From Lithobates sylvaticus (taxonomy: Eukaryota > Chordata > Amphibia > Anura > Ranidae): a stretch of 64,000 nucleotides of DNA. Shown here piece by piece: positions 11,342 to 23,180 of the stretch. The notes below the pieces were generated by a model, which saw only the letters and a program-made list of their open reading frames with translations, made no database searches and had not been told where the DNA came from. A program made the position numbers and the translations under genes. The stretch is taken from the NCBI GenBank assembly GCA_028564925.1, contig CM053029.1, forward strand, positions 430,557,297-430,621,296. Direction: 5' to 3'. Within the stretch, counting starts at the first letter, position 1, and each line of letters starts with the position of its first letter.

Positions 11342-11779
11342 TTTAATAGCCCACCCGCTATAAAAACGGCAAAGTTGCACTCTAAAATGAACCTGCCATG
11401 TCCAGCAAATTATATAAAAAAAATTAGTCAAATGTACGAGTCTATTCTGACCACAGAAACATCCTCTGAAACAAAAGAAATGATCTCATTGACAAGCATA
11501 CGTGCTTTACCTATAGTTTACTAGTGATGTTTGCCTATACTTTTCATAGGACATGACAAGTGATAAATGAGTCCCAGTGGGGTTTACTTCTAGAACTTCA
11601 TGAATGGTAAGGGGTAAAGGTTTTACCCAAAGCAAAAATCAAATGCGCTGTTTAACTTTCCTAATCTTTTGTTAAACAATGAAAGCACACCGATCATTTA
11701 TTGGCACTGGGAACAGCAGCCACCTTTACCTCTTCCCTGAGTTTTCATACATGATTTTCAATATTTCAGTCATTTCAGG

Positions 11780-11821
<42 letters not shown>

Positions 11822-12339
11822 CAAGATAACTTCAAAAATTGGATGTATATTTACTGCAGTGAATTCCAGTTGTGCTAGTAATGAAATAGATGGTTGCAGG
11901 CAGAAAACAATACTTTATCTATTAAAGCAGAGACTGTAAGCCATGTTCTTTGTTACAGTAAGCTAAGCCAGAGAGGCTGGCAAAATGTGCCTCGAAACAT
12001 TCTAGCATTCCAAGTTATGAGGTAGAAACCTTAGAGTATATCAACGGTAAATAGACACAGACTAGCAGGAGCCAAAGTATGTCCTATTCCTTTCATTGAG
12101 ATCCACATCAGCTTCCTATTTCATTAAAACAGCCACAGTAGACATTGCGTATCAAATTATAGCATGCGGGGATACCTAAAATTACAGTGTTCTAGCAATT
12201 ATTGATTCATAATCTTAGCCATTCAAGATACACTCTGTGAATTCCACTGTCACCTGAAATACATCATGACAGATAACACTGTTTTTATGTTTAAAAACAA
12301 ATTAGTCCAAGTACCTTAGTAATAGTCTGATGACTGCAG
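11342..12339. other. No gene seen; contains (TA)n at 11780-11815
   Basis: AT-rich sequence with one TA microsatellite of about 17 repeats. No domain, splice-flanked frame or RNA gene recognised. Confidence 0.6.
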
Positions 12340-13240
12340 TATAATCATGGGTCAATTTTTGAATACAAACTTTTTTTATTGGAAAAAAAAAGGATTTCTA
12401 ACAAATATTTGAAGTAGAACATACATATGAAAAGTAGTCTATTAAAGGTACATTAAAAATGTGTGTACTTGTAAACAGATTTGTGATCTTAAATAGCGTA
12501 TGACTAAGTGTTGCTTCAAATAACAATTATCATGGAATAAAAATAATAATAGAAGGAAAAATAAATATAATAATAGAAAAAACTAAAAATAAAACAACAT
12601 TAGGGAACTATCATATAGAGGCGCATGTTTGAATTCTATGCATTAATGGAAGTTTTGTAGATAAACCAGGAATCCCATTTCAAATTAAATGCATTCTTGG
12701 AATTATTAAAAGTATGGAAAATATTCTCCATGATCTTGACATCTTCAATTCTCACTAATATTTGTGGAAAGGGCACAAACCTCGATTTCCAATGGTATGC
12801 AATTGTCCATGGTATGCAAGTGTGGCAACACATATAGTGTGGATCATTTGCAATAGAGGTGGGTGTATATCCAGGACATTTTGAAATAGTAAGCAATTTA
12901 AATGGGAAAGTACAATGTTTTTACATGCAAGTCTATTGATAAAGGAAAAAACTTCCTTCCATGTGGGAGATAAATGTACACAATCCCAAAATATGTGGAG
13001 AAAAGTTCCTGGAACTGGACACCCCCTAAAGCAGTTTGGGGAGACCCCATGGGTATATTACATTTAGATGAGAAGGTATGTAATACCATCTGATGAAAAG
13101 TTTCACCAATGTCTTTCTAATTGTCAGTGACTTAGTGCACTTATGTAGGTTGACCCACAAAGTGGACCATTCTGGAATGGTCAATTGCGTGTTTATTTCA
13201 GATTCCCATTTGAGCATATATGGTAATTTATCAAATCACG
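12340..13240 (-). mobile_element. Older 5'-truncated L1-type LINE fragment
   Basis: The minus-strand translation gives WSTLWVNLHKC, then FIRWYYIPSHL and, in a shifted frame, GTFLHIFWDCVHL. This is the same ORF2 C-terminal layout (R-W-Y-x-P, then H-x-F-W-x-C) as the fragment at 9375-10250. At least two frame changes and some stops break it (separate open frames at 13026-13217, 12898-13089 and 12636-12896). The 3' end is A/T-rich near 12345-12400. Confidence 0.7.
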
Positions 13241-13326
13241 GGTCGATTTTAAAGTAAAATTCCATCTTACCTAAAAATACTTCCATACATAAAAACGTAT
13301 ATATATATATTTTTTTTTCATTCTTA

Positions 13327-13793
13327 GGCCTCATGCACACAGACGTTTTTGCAGCCGCGTTTTTGAGCTTTTTTTTGCAGCTTAAAAACGCCTGTCCATG
13401 TTAGTCTATGGCTTCATGCCCACCTAGGCATTTTTGAGCTGAAAATGGCATAGGCGTTTTTAAGCTGTAAAATAAACCCAGGACCAGTGCGTTCCGCGGC
13501 GCGGCGCTAGAGCTGTAAAACCGCGAATCGCGCAAAAACGCGCTCCGGCGTTTTTGAGCTGCAGCGTTTTTTTGCTGCAAAAAGTTGATTGGACACTGAA
13601 ATCCCTGTATAGGAAATTAGAGATGTGTTTTTCTTTAAAAAAGCTAATTAACGATGACGCTAAAAAACGCGCAAAAACGCGCAAAGAACGCAATGCAAAA
13701 CGCGGTAAAAGTCAAGTTTTTTTAGGCTGCTTTTTCCAGGCGTCCGACCTAGCTTTACAGCCCGTTTTTTAAAACATCTGTGTGCATGAGGCC
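13327..13793. mobile_element. Palindromic MITE, GGCCTCATGCACAC-type
   Basis: The left end GGCCTCATGCACACAGACG and the right end inverse CATCTGTGTGCATGAGGCC are flanked by TTA on both sides (13324-13326 and 13794-13796), a Harbinger-like 3-bp duplication. The interior repeats TTTTTGAGCT and AAAACGC motifs on both strands. Non-coding. Confidence 0.85.
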
Positions 13794-13796
13794 TTA

Positions 13797-14320
13797 CATT
13801 TCTATTTAGCGCAGAATTCTTTTTAGCGCAGGATCTATAGACAACTTGTATTGTACAGAATAACTTGCAATTTGCTCATTTAGGGGCAAATTTAAGGATT
13901 AATTGGATTCAAACTAAATTATCATATAATGCAGAACCCACACCTTGATATTCCTAACCTTTAATAAAACAAACTGTGTATATATCTATCTCCCAACTGA
14001 CAATGAGGATCTGCCATAATAGTAGAGACAGGATTAATTATGGTAAATATAACTCTGGGAGGCTCTCATAAACAGTTCATAGAAGGGGAAAGCTAAGTAA
14101 GATTTTTCCATTTTGACCTTTTAAGAAAAGAGTGAGTGGCAAATTTTAAAATTTTTTTTAGAGTTTTGCTGTATGAATGGGCACACAAGTATAAAGTAGA
14201 TGTTATCTAAATGTGGCTGCAAAAAGCACAACTGCACAACTTTAAGCTTCACCTATATTATCTTTGAAAATAGTAGGCATCTACAGGTGTCTGTACACAT
14301 TTGAGATTATTTCTTAATGT
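13797..14320. other. No gene seen
   Basis: AT-rich, apparently unique sequence with no supported feature. Confidence 0.5.
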
Positions 14321-14324
14321 GGGA

Positions 14325-14720
14325 GTAAGCTCCCATCTCTGACTTTTACCCATAGGTAAGCCTATAATACTGTACTGTAAATATCTCCTAAATGTGTACT
14401 GTTTAGGAGATATTTACTGTACATGCAGCTGGTGATGTCAGCGGCACATGCACTCTGAAGGAATGGCCCCCCCAGGCCGTTTATTCAGAGCCCTGTGCCG
14501 TAAACGGTGGCTCCCACGTGCATGCGGACCCGGAAGGAAGACCAGGTAACAATGGAAGCGATGGTGACAGCTCGGCATGAAAGGTTTCATTTTCAGGTAA
14601 GTTCAACACATTGCGCTAGTATGCGATGCATACTAGCACATTATGACATTACTTTTATGTTATAAAAAAAATGCCCAGCGGTTTACTGCCGCTTTATTGG
14701 TTCAAAAGGCTTAAAACCTG
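14325..14720. repeat. GC-rich dispersed repeat with a strong hairpin
   Basis: A perfect 16-bp stem, GTAAATATCTCCTAAA and its inverse TTTAGGAGATATTTAC, lies at about 14380-14424 with an 8-nt loop. A GC-rich part follows (14440-14580). The abrupt composition change against AT-rich flanks suggests an inserted repeat. The family is unknown. Confidence 0.5.
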
Positions 14721-16257
14721 GGGAAAACTATTATGCACATTCTTACCACAGCTTCCACAATCACATTCTTGTTAGCTCCTTTCTATGTCCTCCCCCTGGC
14801 CTGTAAGTATGAGTGGCATCCTCACAGTACAGTATAAAGATGTGGTTGTAAATGCAGCTGGGCACAAGTGTCAGTATGCTGGTTGGAATCTTGGTTTGAT
14901 TTTGGGCCTACTAGGGACTCTGGAAAAACCCAGAAACTGCATGCAGGCAATCATAAATGCTTTGTTTATGCTTTGAGAGAGCTTTACCAGGTTAAAGGTG
15001 ATACGTGTTTGATTCAGCTTAGTTATTACAGATATGTAGACCCTTGGTTTGCACTTTAATAAAAAATGCCATGATCGTGTGCCTGACGGTACCATAACTC
15101 TCACAATTCAGCATCCCTAAGCCTCCTACTATCGCTACAAAGACCAAAATATTTAAAAAGTACTTCCTTTAAGCTGAACTCTATCTGTTGCTATTTGCCA
15201 GTGCATAGTAATGTATATACTGTATATATGTTATTATTCCACCTTACATTTTCCATTATAGGGCATGTATGCAGAATATAGAGTGGAAAGGGCACATTGG
15301 CAACAGTTCTTACAAAATGCACACTCAGAAAGCAACTTTAAAAAGTTGGCACATTTAGGGGATAGCAAGAAGCTGTATATAAACAAAATGATGTCATTAC
15401 TAAACATCAGGCTGAATAGACACAATCTATTTTAAACTATAAGTTTGCTTTATGCAAGGAGTTAGGCTTCAGACTTCCAAAGAGCATAATACAGTTATTC
15501 TGCTCAGGCAAAATTATAATAAAAAGTGTGAAGACAAACATTTAAGAAAAATATTACTGAAGCAATACAAGCCCATCCCTTGGTTATTACTAAAGTCTGA
15601 ATTATTTTTTAAATAGGAAAAACGAGCCCTAGCTGTAATAGTACACATCCGTTTTTCATATAAACACTGTGAATCATGAAAAAAACTGTTGATAACTTTT
15701 TAATATGCCATCACACATCTGAATGATGTGATACTTTTGCTTATGACACTGTTGCTATAAAAATAAATTACAAAGATGTTATAAGAGTATTACATTTGAC
15801 TCATGCATCATAAAGGATTCTCATTTAACCTACATATCTCAGTCTGGCACAACACACACAATGTTCTTTACTGGCTTTATTGATCAATGTATTTTGTTAA
15901 TGGTGTTACTTGTTTGGATGAGGTTATAAGAGGAACTGAAAACATATCTTGTTGCAGAAATCTTTTCAAGAAGTACAAAATGACTATGTGTCACCAGATT
16001 AGATTCACTTGCTACAATGATGATTCCAGCACTAACAGGGGGAAATGGGTCATTAAAACAAGAAAGTGAGAATGCAAAGGCTCCTGGCAGACAAACATTT
16101 CATTTACTTCAGTACTCCACTAACACATGCTGCTTCAGAGCTTGGCAATGTAAACCATTAAAAGAAGCATGCTTTGCATAAATTATTCTGCTTCAAGGAA
16201 AGAGTTAGTCATAGACAAAGCGCTTCAAAACACAGACTTTACCAAAAAGGATCTTAC
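14721..16257 (-). other. Start of the GRM8 intron downstream of the exon; no gene seen
   Basis: On the minus strand this is the intron that begins with GTAAGAT at 16257. It contains no obvious repeat family, no long open frame and no further receptor exon. The next GRM8 coding exon (starting IPQISYAS in the human protein) is not found anywhere at lower coordinates. Confidence 0.6.
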
Positions 16258-17091
16258 CTTAAATAGCCTTAATATATTAGCAACCATAATAGATACAGAA
16301 CTCGCTGCAGCTCCTATTACTGCAGAAATTCTGTCCGGCTTGGTGAAAATTGGCGAATCCCCATTGGCGCATCTGACATCGGTAGCATCTTTTTCTATTA
16401 AAGCTTGCACAAATGTTAGGGATTGCTCCAGTGCATATGTATCCCTTGAGCAGGTGTCAAGGATGCGGACCCCTAATGTAATGTTAGGAAGAAGGTCCTG
16501 ATCTTTGTTTATCTGGTCTACAGCATACATCATTGCTTCCAGTCTATGGATCCCTTTTTCTTTTTTAAGTTCCCCACAAGGCACCCCTCGTTCTCCTCTT
16601 GAATGGACTGGAAAGAGGCCACCAAGTATTATGTCCCCTTCTACTCGAATGGAGTGGGCATATTCCTGGCCAACGGCTGCTTGCATTAAGGTAAAAATGT
16701 AGTACAACTGGATAGCCATTGACATTGTGCAATGACCAGACTTGAGCTGTTTTCCCTCTAAAACCATGCGTGCTGAAGACATGTTCGAGATCCACAATAC
16801 AATTTAGCAATTTTTTATACAACAATGTAGATCTTTTTAATCCACACTTATTAGATACTACCATCAGTGCCCATTAAGTTAAGAAAAAAAAGGACTGTTT
16901 AGCGCATAACCAGCAGTTTTGTCAGACAGCCACAGATCTGTAATTAGCACATCAAGTTCAATGTAGTACATTCGCCATGTGCAATATTAGAAGAGGTAAA
17001 GTCACTTCATTGGTTAAGTCCTTCAATAATTTAGAGTAAATAATCCACCTCCGAATCATATCTTTTTACTGGCTCGTTATATAAAGTCCAC
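16258..17091 (-). CDS. GRM8: First coding exon of metabotropic glutamate receptor 8
   Basis: This exon encodes the N-terminus of a class C G-protein-coupled receptor, a presynaptic group III glutamate receptor. Coding bases are 16767 down to 16258 (170 codons, ending in phase 0). Residues 1-33 form a signal peptide with a hydrophobic core; the mature chain starts QEYAHSIRV. The rest is the first part of the glutamate-binding Venus-flytrap lobe. Lys71 and Arg75 (in [12 protein letters not shown]) and Ser156 sit where group III receptors bind glutamate; an N-glycosylation site N95-I-T is present. GRM8 fits better than GRM4 or GRM7: [21 protein letters not shown] and [10 protein letters not shown] match human GRM8, and the signal-peptide length is identical. 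The start MVLEGK aligns with human MVCEGK; two in-frame upstream ATGs (16797, 16782) would add ten residues and are less likely. The donor is AAG|GTAAGA at 16257. A pyrimidine-rich acceptor ending CAG at 17092 would give 324 bp of 5' UTR; that boundary is inferred. Confidence 0.95.
16958..16978 (-). promoter_or_regulatory. Six-codon upstream ORF in the putative GRM8 5' UTR
   Basis: If the exon starts at 17091, its leader contains the short frame ATG GCG AAT GTA CTA CAT TGA, plus a second short one (ATG GGC ACT ...) nearer the start codon. Upstream ORFs often lower translation of the main frame. This role is inference and depends on the exon boundary. Confidence 0.35.
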
Positions 17092-18173
17092 CTGAAAAAG
17101 AAAGAAAACAAGAAAATATGTTTGAATATTTGCATTTGCCCTCTGGATATGCATAATATGCAGCCAGCATTGCTTAAGCAAACAAACTGAAAGAACAGAT
17201 GTAAATGCACTCTAAATTCACCAAGACTCATTTCCTGCACTGCATACCTTGGCTAATTCAGGTCAGTGACCATGAAACAATATCCAATATGATTCGGACA
17301 AAAATGAACTATATTATACGTCATTAGCTCAAAAGAATGATCTCTGTACTGTGCAGTAGTGTTTAAAAATAAACTTTACAGTAATAAACGTGCCTATTTT
17401 CAAACATATCATAGTTCAAAACTAGAAAAAGCCAAATGACAGTTTCCAGGTATAATTCACTCCAAAAATGTTTGGACACATGCAAATGTTGCAAATGTTG
17501 ATAAAGAATTTGTTTTAATAAAATGGGTGGGGATTAAATGGATTTCATGATTGTGGTTTAAAATCCTAAATAATAATAATATTAACAATAATATTAGTAA
17601 TAATAATAATAATAATGTAATGTCACATTTACAATAATGCTTGAAGCTAGCTTTTATTGCAGGGTCAGAAACTGTAAAAAGTAAAGTGACATTGTGCATA
17701 AAAAAACAGAAGAAGCCATTTAGGCTAATGCAGTCTGAAAATGCAATGGCAGTATTCTTCTTGTAAATAAGTTAGTAAATGCGTCACCTTATTATATATT
17801 TACTTACTATATTTACTACTATTTTTCCAAATTGTAATTTATGTTTATACTCACAGTAAACCAGTAATGTTGATATTTCCAGTTCACATGCAATGAAAAC
17901 CTAAATATACACAGCCATTTGCATTTATTCCCTAGGTACCCAAATAGACCATCTGCTTATTTCCTTTCCAATATCAGTAATTTAAAAAAAAAGGTTGGCT
18001 CCAAATATCCATGTCTCAGATGACAATACAGTTTTTAAAATGTATCTTTTGCAGAGGTATTATTCCTTCAGTTGTGGGAGGCCCACCTGTTGACCTAACT
18101 CTATTCTGTTAACTAAGAAAAGCTGAAAAGATAAGGAGCCTTCTTTAGCAGCAAAGAAAGCCCGTCAGCACTG
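17092..18173 (-). other. Upstream GRM8 intron (putative); no gene seen
   Basis: The minus strand shows a T/C-rich tract (TTTTCTTTCTTTTTCAG) immediately before the exon. Beyond it the sequence is AT-rich with a short TAA/TAG-type microsatellite near 17565-17617 and nothing recognisable. Confidence 0.55.
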
Positions 18174-18176
18174 TTA

Positions 18177-18600
18177 TGCCCCGTACACACGGTCGGACAT
18201 TCCGACCACAAAATCTGTCAGATTATTTCTGACGGATTTTGGCCGAAACTTGTCTTGCATACACACGGTCGCACAAAGTTGTTGGAAAATCCGATCGTAT
18301 GGAACAAAGTGATGTACAAATAGTACGACGGGACTACGTAGAGGCCAGTAGCCAATAGCTTTCGTCTCCAAATTTTTTCTAAGCATGCATGGCACTTTGT
18401 GTGTCGGAATTCTGTACACACGATCAGAAAAAGTCTGATCGGATTTTGTTGTTGGAAAATTTTAGATCCAGCTCTCAAACTTTTTCCGTCGGAAATTCCG
18501 ACAGAAAAAGTCCAATAGAGCCCACACACGATCGGATTTTTCGACAGCATAATCCGATCAAACTTTTTCCGTCGGAATGTCCGACAGTGTGTACGGGGCA
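18177..18600. mobile_element. Palindromic MITE, GTCGGACATTCCGA-type
   Basis: An intact copy: TGCCCCGTACACACGGTCGG at the left and the inverse GTGTGTACGGGGCA at the right, with TTA on both sides (18174-18176 and 18601-18603). CACACG(G/A)TCGG-like motifs recur internally near both ends, possible transposase-binding subterminal repeats. It serves as reference for the truncated copy at 7139-7530. Confidence 0.88.
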
Positions 18601-18603
18601 TTA

Positions 18604-19386
18604 GAGTGTATAGCTGGCCATACATTACTTTTATTTATTTTTTTCAATCAGCCAGGCAGACAATTATCCCACTCACACATTCAAAGGGAATGGGGAAAGC
18701 CACCCGCTGTATCTTTGTATTCTGATAGCGAGACTCCCCCCAATCAGAATACGCTAATCATTGACCAGTGGCTGCATGCTGGTTTTCCAGATGGATCGTT
18801 CAAAAGAAGCCCGCCTAACGACAAGCTTCTGTTGAACTGAGAAGCCTACGCACAGATTCCTGACAAACATGCTGAATTTTGACCCATCTTAAACCAATCA
18901 ACTAATTTTTTAGTTTTTTAGTTTTTTAAACTAAATATTTTATCTTTTCATGTGAAAACACTGAAGAAATTACACTTTGCTACAATGTAAAGTAGTGAGT
19001 GTACAGCTTGTATAACAGTGTAAATTTTCTGTCCCCTCAAAATAACTCAACACACAGCCATTAATGTCTTAATGTCACAATTCAGAATGTCAATGGGAAT
19101 CAATGGGAATCAAAGTTAGTGTAAATCCAAAACCTATAGTTTCCACCAGAATAGAAATGTAGAGGAAATATTCCAATGGGGATGTTTGTTCCTGTGACAA
19201 CTATCTAAGAGTAGATCTCTATCACTTGGGAAAAATATCTTTTCACTTCCTGTTGAGTCTAGAGGTCAGGAAGCAGGGAGAAATATTTCCAATGAAACAC
19301 ATCTAGAAAAGAATAACTGACAGCACTTTTAACCCTCCCCAACACTAATCAAGAGGGAAAAAAGGTTTAGCTTCAGATATACGTAA
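18604..19386. other. No gene seen; repeat-like fragments
   Basis: The segment starting GCTGGCCATACATT (18612) looks like one end of a dispersed repeat without a matching second end. A piece at about 19200-19380 (TTTTCACTTCCTGTTGAGTC, GGTTTAGCTTCAG) resembles parts of the repeat family at 31340-31770 and 46794-47230. Confidence 0.4.
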
Positions 19387-19640
19387 GCCTGGTACACACA
19401 GGCCAAATGTCTGGAGACATCGGCCCGTGATATGTCGGTCTGTCCGAAAGTTTGGCCGGCTTCTGTTGGATGAGCATGCTGGTAAACCAGCATCTGACCG
19501 ACACCTGATCTGCGCTCTCAGCCAATGGCAGACAGCACTGATCGGAGTATTCTGGTGGGGGGCTGCTGCCCTGTCAGAACACAACAACTCAGTGGGGGAG
19601 ATCGCTGAACTAACTTCACATTTAATACAGCGGCTCTGAC
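19387..19640. mobile_element. Truncated MITE, GCCTGGTACACACAGGCC end only
   Basis: A TAA followed by GCCTGGTACACACAGGCC has the look of a Harbinger-type MITE terminus, but no inverse end follows before the CR1 region begins. The right boundary is uncertain. Confidence 0.45.
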
Positions 19641-20235
19641 CAGTTGGTTGACCGAAAAAAAAAACTCGTAGTCCAACACTTCCAAACTGCTGGTTGGAAG
19701 CTAAACAGTGGGGGACCTTGAATGGAGAGTGAACAAGACTTGCTTTTGACTGCTGGTGATTTCTGGTTTGCATTTTTAGGTTCTTTTGGGGGCTTTTCCG
19801 TGTAGCTTTCTAACACCTTTTTTCTGACACCTTTTAAACAGTTTTTTTTCCTTGCTTCCTTCAGCCTCTAATAAAGGGGATTGATTAATTGGTCACAGGT
19901 GCTTGAGGCCTATATAACCTTTTGTCAAACTAATTGTGAGCCTGCTTATCTTTGTGTCTGTTGGAACTCTGTCCAAGTGGAACTTGTCTAAGTGGTGAGT
20001 TAAAACCAGGAGGTTATAAAAGGAGGTTGTAACAGGGGTCATAATACCTGTGTAGTGTGAGTACCTGAGTGTTGTCTGAGTAGTGTGTGTGGATCGTTAG
20101 TACTTGTGTATTGTGGGTGCACGCTGGTCTGCGAGTACCTGTGTATTGTCTTGTTAAGTAGTAGTGTCAGGAAGCTAGTTGTTAGGTAATTTGGACTGGG
20201 TATAATCTCTAATCCTCATTAAATTTATAGTTACG

Positions 20236-21600
20236 ATGCCCGGCAGGTGTGGAGAGGCGACTCGGTGTACATCTTGCAGCATGTATGCGTTCCTTGATCA
20301 TCTGATCGAGGGCGAATACTGTTGTGCAAAATGTAAGCACATTGATTCCCTGGAAGCCCAGGTTCTGTATCTGGGGAAGCAACTGTCAGCACTGAGAAGT
20401 CCCTCCATACTAAAGGAGAGTCAGGAACGTACATGGCAAGTGCCGGCAGGGGCCAGCACAGAGGTGGGTGGAGACAAAGAGGTGCAGGCACTAGAAAATA
20501 GTAGATGGGTGACAGTCAAGAAGGGTAGAGGGGGAAGTGCCAGGGAGGCCGATCCAGGGCTGGAGCATCCCAATAAGTATGCTCCATTGAGTGACATTGG
20601 TGATACCAGTCAGGGACCAACACTGCTGGAGCTGAGGGACTCTCCTAGCTGCCGTGGGAAGAACTCCTCCAGTGAGATTGGGGGGGAGCAAAGGGAAAGG
20701 AAAGACAGATTCTGGTGGTAGGGGACTCAATTCTTATGCCGCGTACACATGATCGGAATTCCGGCCAGAAAAAGACAGATGAGAGTTTTCATCGGAAAAT
20801 GCGACGGTGTGTAGGCTCCATTGGAATTTTGCTGGCCGAATTTCTGACAGCAAAGAATTGAGAGCATGTTCTCAATTTTTCAGACGAAAAGGTTTCTATC
20901 GGAAATTCCGATTGTCTGTAGCAATTCTGACACGCAAAATTCCTACGCATGCTCGGAAACAATTTGACGCATGCTCGGAAGCATTGAACTCGGCTCGTTG
21001 TAGTGTTGTACGTCACCGCGTTCTTGGCGGTCGGAATTTGGTGTGACCGTGTGTAGGCAAGACAGTTTGAGCGGAATTCCGTCAGAATTCCATCAGGAAA
21101 ACCGTGAGAGTTTTTTCCGTGTGTACGCGGCATTAGAAGGACAGAGAGGGCAATTTGTAACAAAGACCTGAAGCGCCGAACTGTATGTTGTCTACCGGGC
21201 GCTCAGGTTCGGCACATCATGGATCTGGTGGACAGATTACTGGGAGGGGCTGGGGATGGTGCACGTTGGCACCAATGACAAAGTCAGAGGCAGGTGGAGT
21301 GTCCTAAAGAACGATTTTAGGGACTTGGGGGCTAAATTGAGGAACAGGACCTCCAAGGTAGTATTCTCAGGAATACTACCAGTACATCGAGCCACACCAG
21401 AAAGGCAGAGGGAGATTAGGTAAGTAAACAAGTGGCTGAAGAGCTGGTGTAGTAAGGAGGGGTTTGGGTTCCTGGAGGACTGGGACGACTTCTCAGTTGA
21501 TAACCGGTACTATAGAAGGGACGGACTGCACCTAAATGAGGAGGGTGCAGATCATCTGGGAATAAGGATGGCCAAAAAGTTAGAGGGGTTTTTAAACTAG
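20236..21600 (+). pseudogene. CR1 ORF1 with C-terminal SGNH esterase domain
   Basis: The N-terminal part (20236-20736) starts MPGRCGEATRCTSC and has a CxxC...CxxC zinc-binding-like cluster, then a short coiled region and WVTVKKGRGG, typical of vertebrate CR1 ORF1. It breaks at VVGDSIL, the nucleophile block of the SGNH hydrolase fold, where the MITE sits. The remainder (21136-21600) carries VHVGTND and DGLHLN, the later esterase blocks, and stops at 21598-21600. CR1 ORF1 binds RNA and its esterase is thought to aid particle or membrane interaction. The frame changes at least once near 20705-20720 in addition to the MITE. Confidence 0.85.
20737..21132. mobile_element. Palindromic MITE inserted in CR1 ORF1
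   Basis: The left end TGCCGCGTACACATGATCGG and the right inverse end GTGTGTACGCGGCA have TTA on both sides (20734-20736 and 21133-21135). Leaving out the element and one TTA joins GGGGACTCAATTCTTA to GAAGGACAGAGAGG, which reads GDSILRRTERA, the expected CR1 esterase sequence. This demonstrates a 3-bp TTA duplication and an insertion after the CR1 copy was established. Confidence 0.92.
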
Positions 21601-21639
21601 GCGATGGGAGGAGGGTTCAAAGATAGAAATAGTCAGCGT

Positions 21640-22351
21640 GGAACATATTCCAGAGGAGGGTAATATTAGGGGCATTAGTGGTAGGGTAACCAAAGCACAT
21701 AAACCCAAGGTAAGTATAGTAGCAAGTCCTAGTTGCAATCTCAGAATACCCAAGAGGATAATATGTGACCGGTCAAAATATAGTGATGCATTAAAGTGTT
21801 TGTTCACCAATGCCAGAAGTCTGCCAAGCAAAATAGTGAGTTGGAAGCTCTGGTGCATCAGGAGAGCTACGATGTAATCGGTATTGCTGAAACTTGGCTT
21901 CATTCTTCACATGACTGGGCTATTAATATTCCTGGCTATGCACTCTTCCGGAAAGACAGAGTTAAAAGGAAAGGTGGAGGGGTCTGTCTGTATGCGAGAA
22001 GTGATCTCAAAGCGAGTGTGAAAGAGGACCTGGTGGATGGAGAGTGTGATGAGTCTGAAAGCATTATGGGTGGAACTGCATACAGATGTGCGTAGTTCAA
22101 AGTTAATCGTTGGACTTTGCTATAGACCACCTAATGTTAATGAGGAGGTGGAGACTCAGCTCCTTGCACAGATGGAAAGGGCTGTAAGGGCTGGGACAGT
22201 GATAATAATGGGGGATTTTAACTACCCAGAAATTGACTGGAGTAATGGCACTGCTGGGACAGTTAAAGGGCAAAAATGTATAAACCTATTACAGGACAAT
22301 TTTATGGTCCAGTTTATTGAGGCCCCAACTAGGAATGGAAAGAAGAGATAG
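21640..22351 (+). pseudogene. CR1 ORF2 endonuclease domain (N-terminal part)
   Basis: Recognisable blocks of the apurinic-type endonuclease: LKCLFTNARSLPSK, then IAETWL with the catalytic glutamate, KGGGVCLYARSDL, CYRPPN and GDFNYPEIDW. The blocks fall in three overlapping frames (21638-21877, 21796-22095, 22037-22351), so there are at least two frameshifts. The end of the domain, where the catalytic SDH motif belongs, is missing: the sequence runs into the filler segment at about 22352. This domain nicks the target DNA to prime reverse transcription. Confidence 0.88.
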
Positions 22352-23180
22352 TGGCGCGCAATCAATTTAAACTAAATTAAGTAAATAAGGGAAAAACAGG
22401 TAACGAGGACATGTAACCAATGGCTATAAAAATAGCAGATATAAAGTGGTTGGAATAAAGTGCATCAAAAGGAGATGATGATTCAGCTAGTAAACATAGA
22501 GTGATGTGCCAATAGTTGAAGAAATAAATAGCAGATAGATGATAAAATATCTAAACAACATCAGAGCAATGTTTAAAAAAATAAATAAAATTGTCGCATA
22601 ATAAACGCAGTGAACAATAAATACAATGAGTGCGTGACTGGGTGAATGTGATGGTTCACAAAGATAAAATAAGGTAAAGAGTGGCTGGAAAAAATCCAGT
22701 AGGTAAATAAAAAATAATCAATGAATAAAATCGCAGAGTAACTGCAAGCAAATCGCAGATGGAAGTCGCAGTTGAGAAATAACTATATAGTGGTGGTAGT
22801 GGGTGCGTCCCACATTAAAATCATGACTGAAGTGAAAAAAAAAAAGTTTCAAACGTATAAATATGACAAATAAAAACAGATCACAGCGGGTATGTAACAA
22901 TAAAAAAGTGCATCAAAAGGAGATGATGATTCAGCTAATAAACATAGAGTGATGTGCCAATAGTTGAAGAAATAAATAGCAGATAGATGATAAAATATCT
23001 AAACAACATCAGAGCAATGTTTAAAAAAAAATAAAAATAAAATTGTCGCATAATAAACGCAGTAAACAATAAATACAATGAGTGCGTGACTGGGTGAATG
23101 TGATGGTTCACAAAGATAAAGTAAGGTAAAGAGTGGCTGGAAAAAATCCAGTAGGTAAATAAAAAATAATCAATGAATAA
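22352..23180. repeat. Filler segment in CR1 with a 448-bp direct repeat
   Basis: Non-CR1 sequence replaces the end of the endonuclease domain and the linker. It contains 1.6 copies of a 448-bp unit: AGTGCATCAAAAGGAGATGA occurs at about 22459 and again at about 22907, and the copies match closely to about 22733 and 23184. No terminal repeats or coding potential are evident. The origin is unknown (satellite monomer or another repeat). Confidence 0.85.

Noticed and set aside
1-16257. Second GRM8 coding exon
   Set aside because: No frame matching the expected continuation IPQISYASTAPEL was found on the minus strand.
16169-16501. 110-codon plus-strand frame
   Set aside because: It is antisense to the GRM8 exon, whose reading is strongly supported by homology.
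17031-17240. 69-codon minus-strand frame as an additional GRM8 exon
   Set aside because: It spans the putative acceptor of the GRM8 leader exon and shows no similarity to the receptor.
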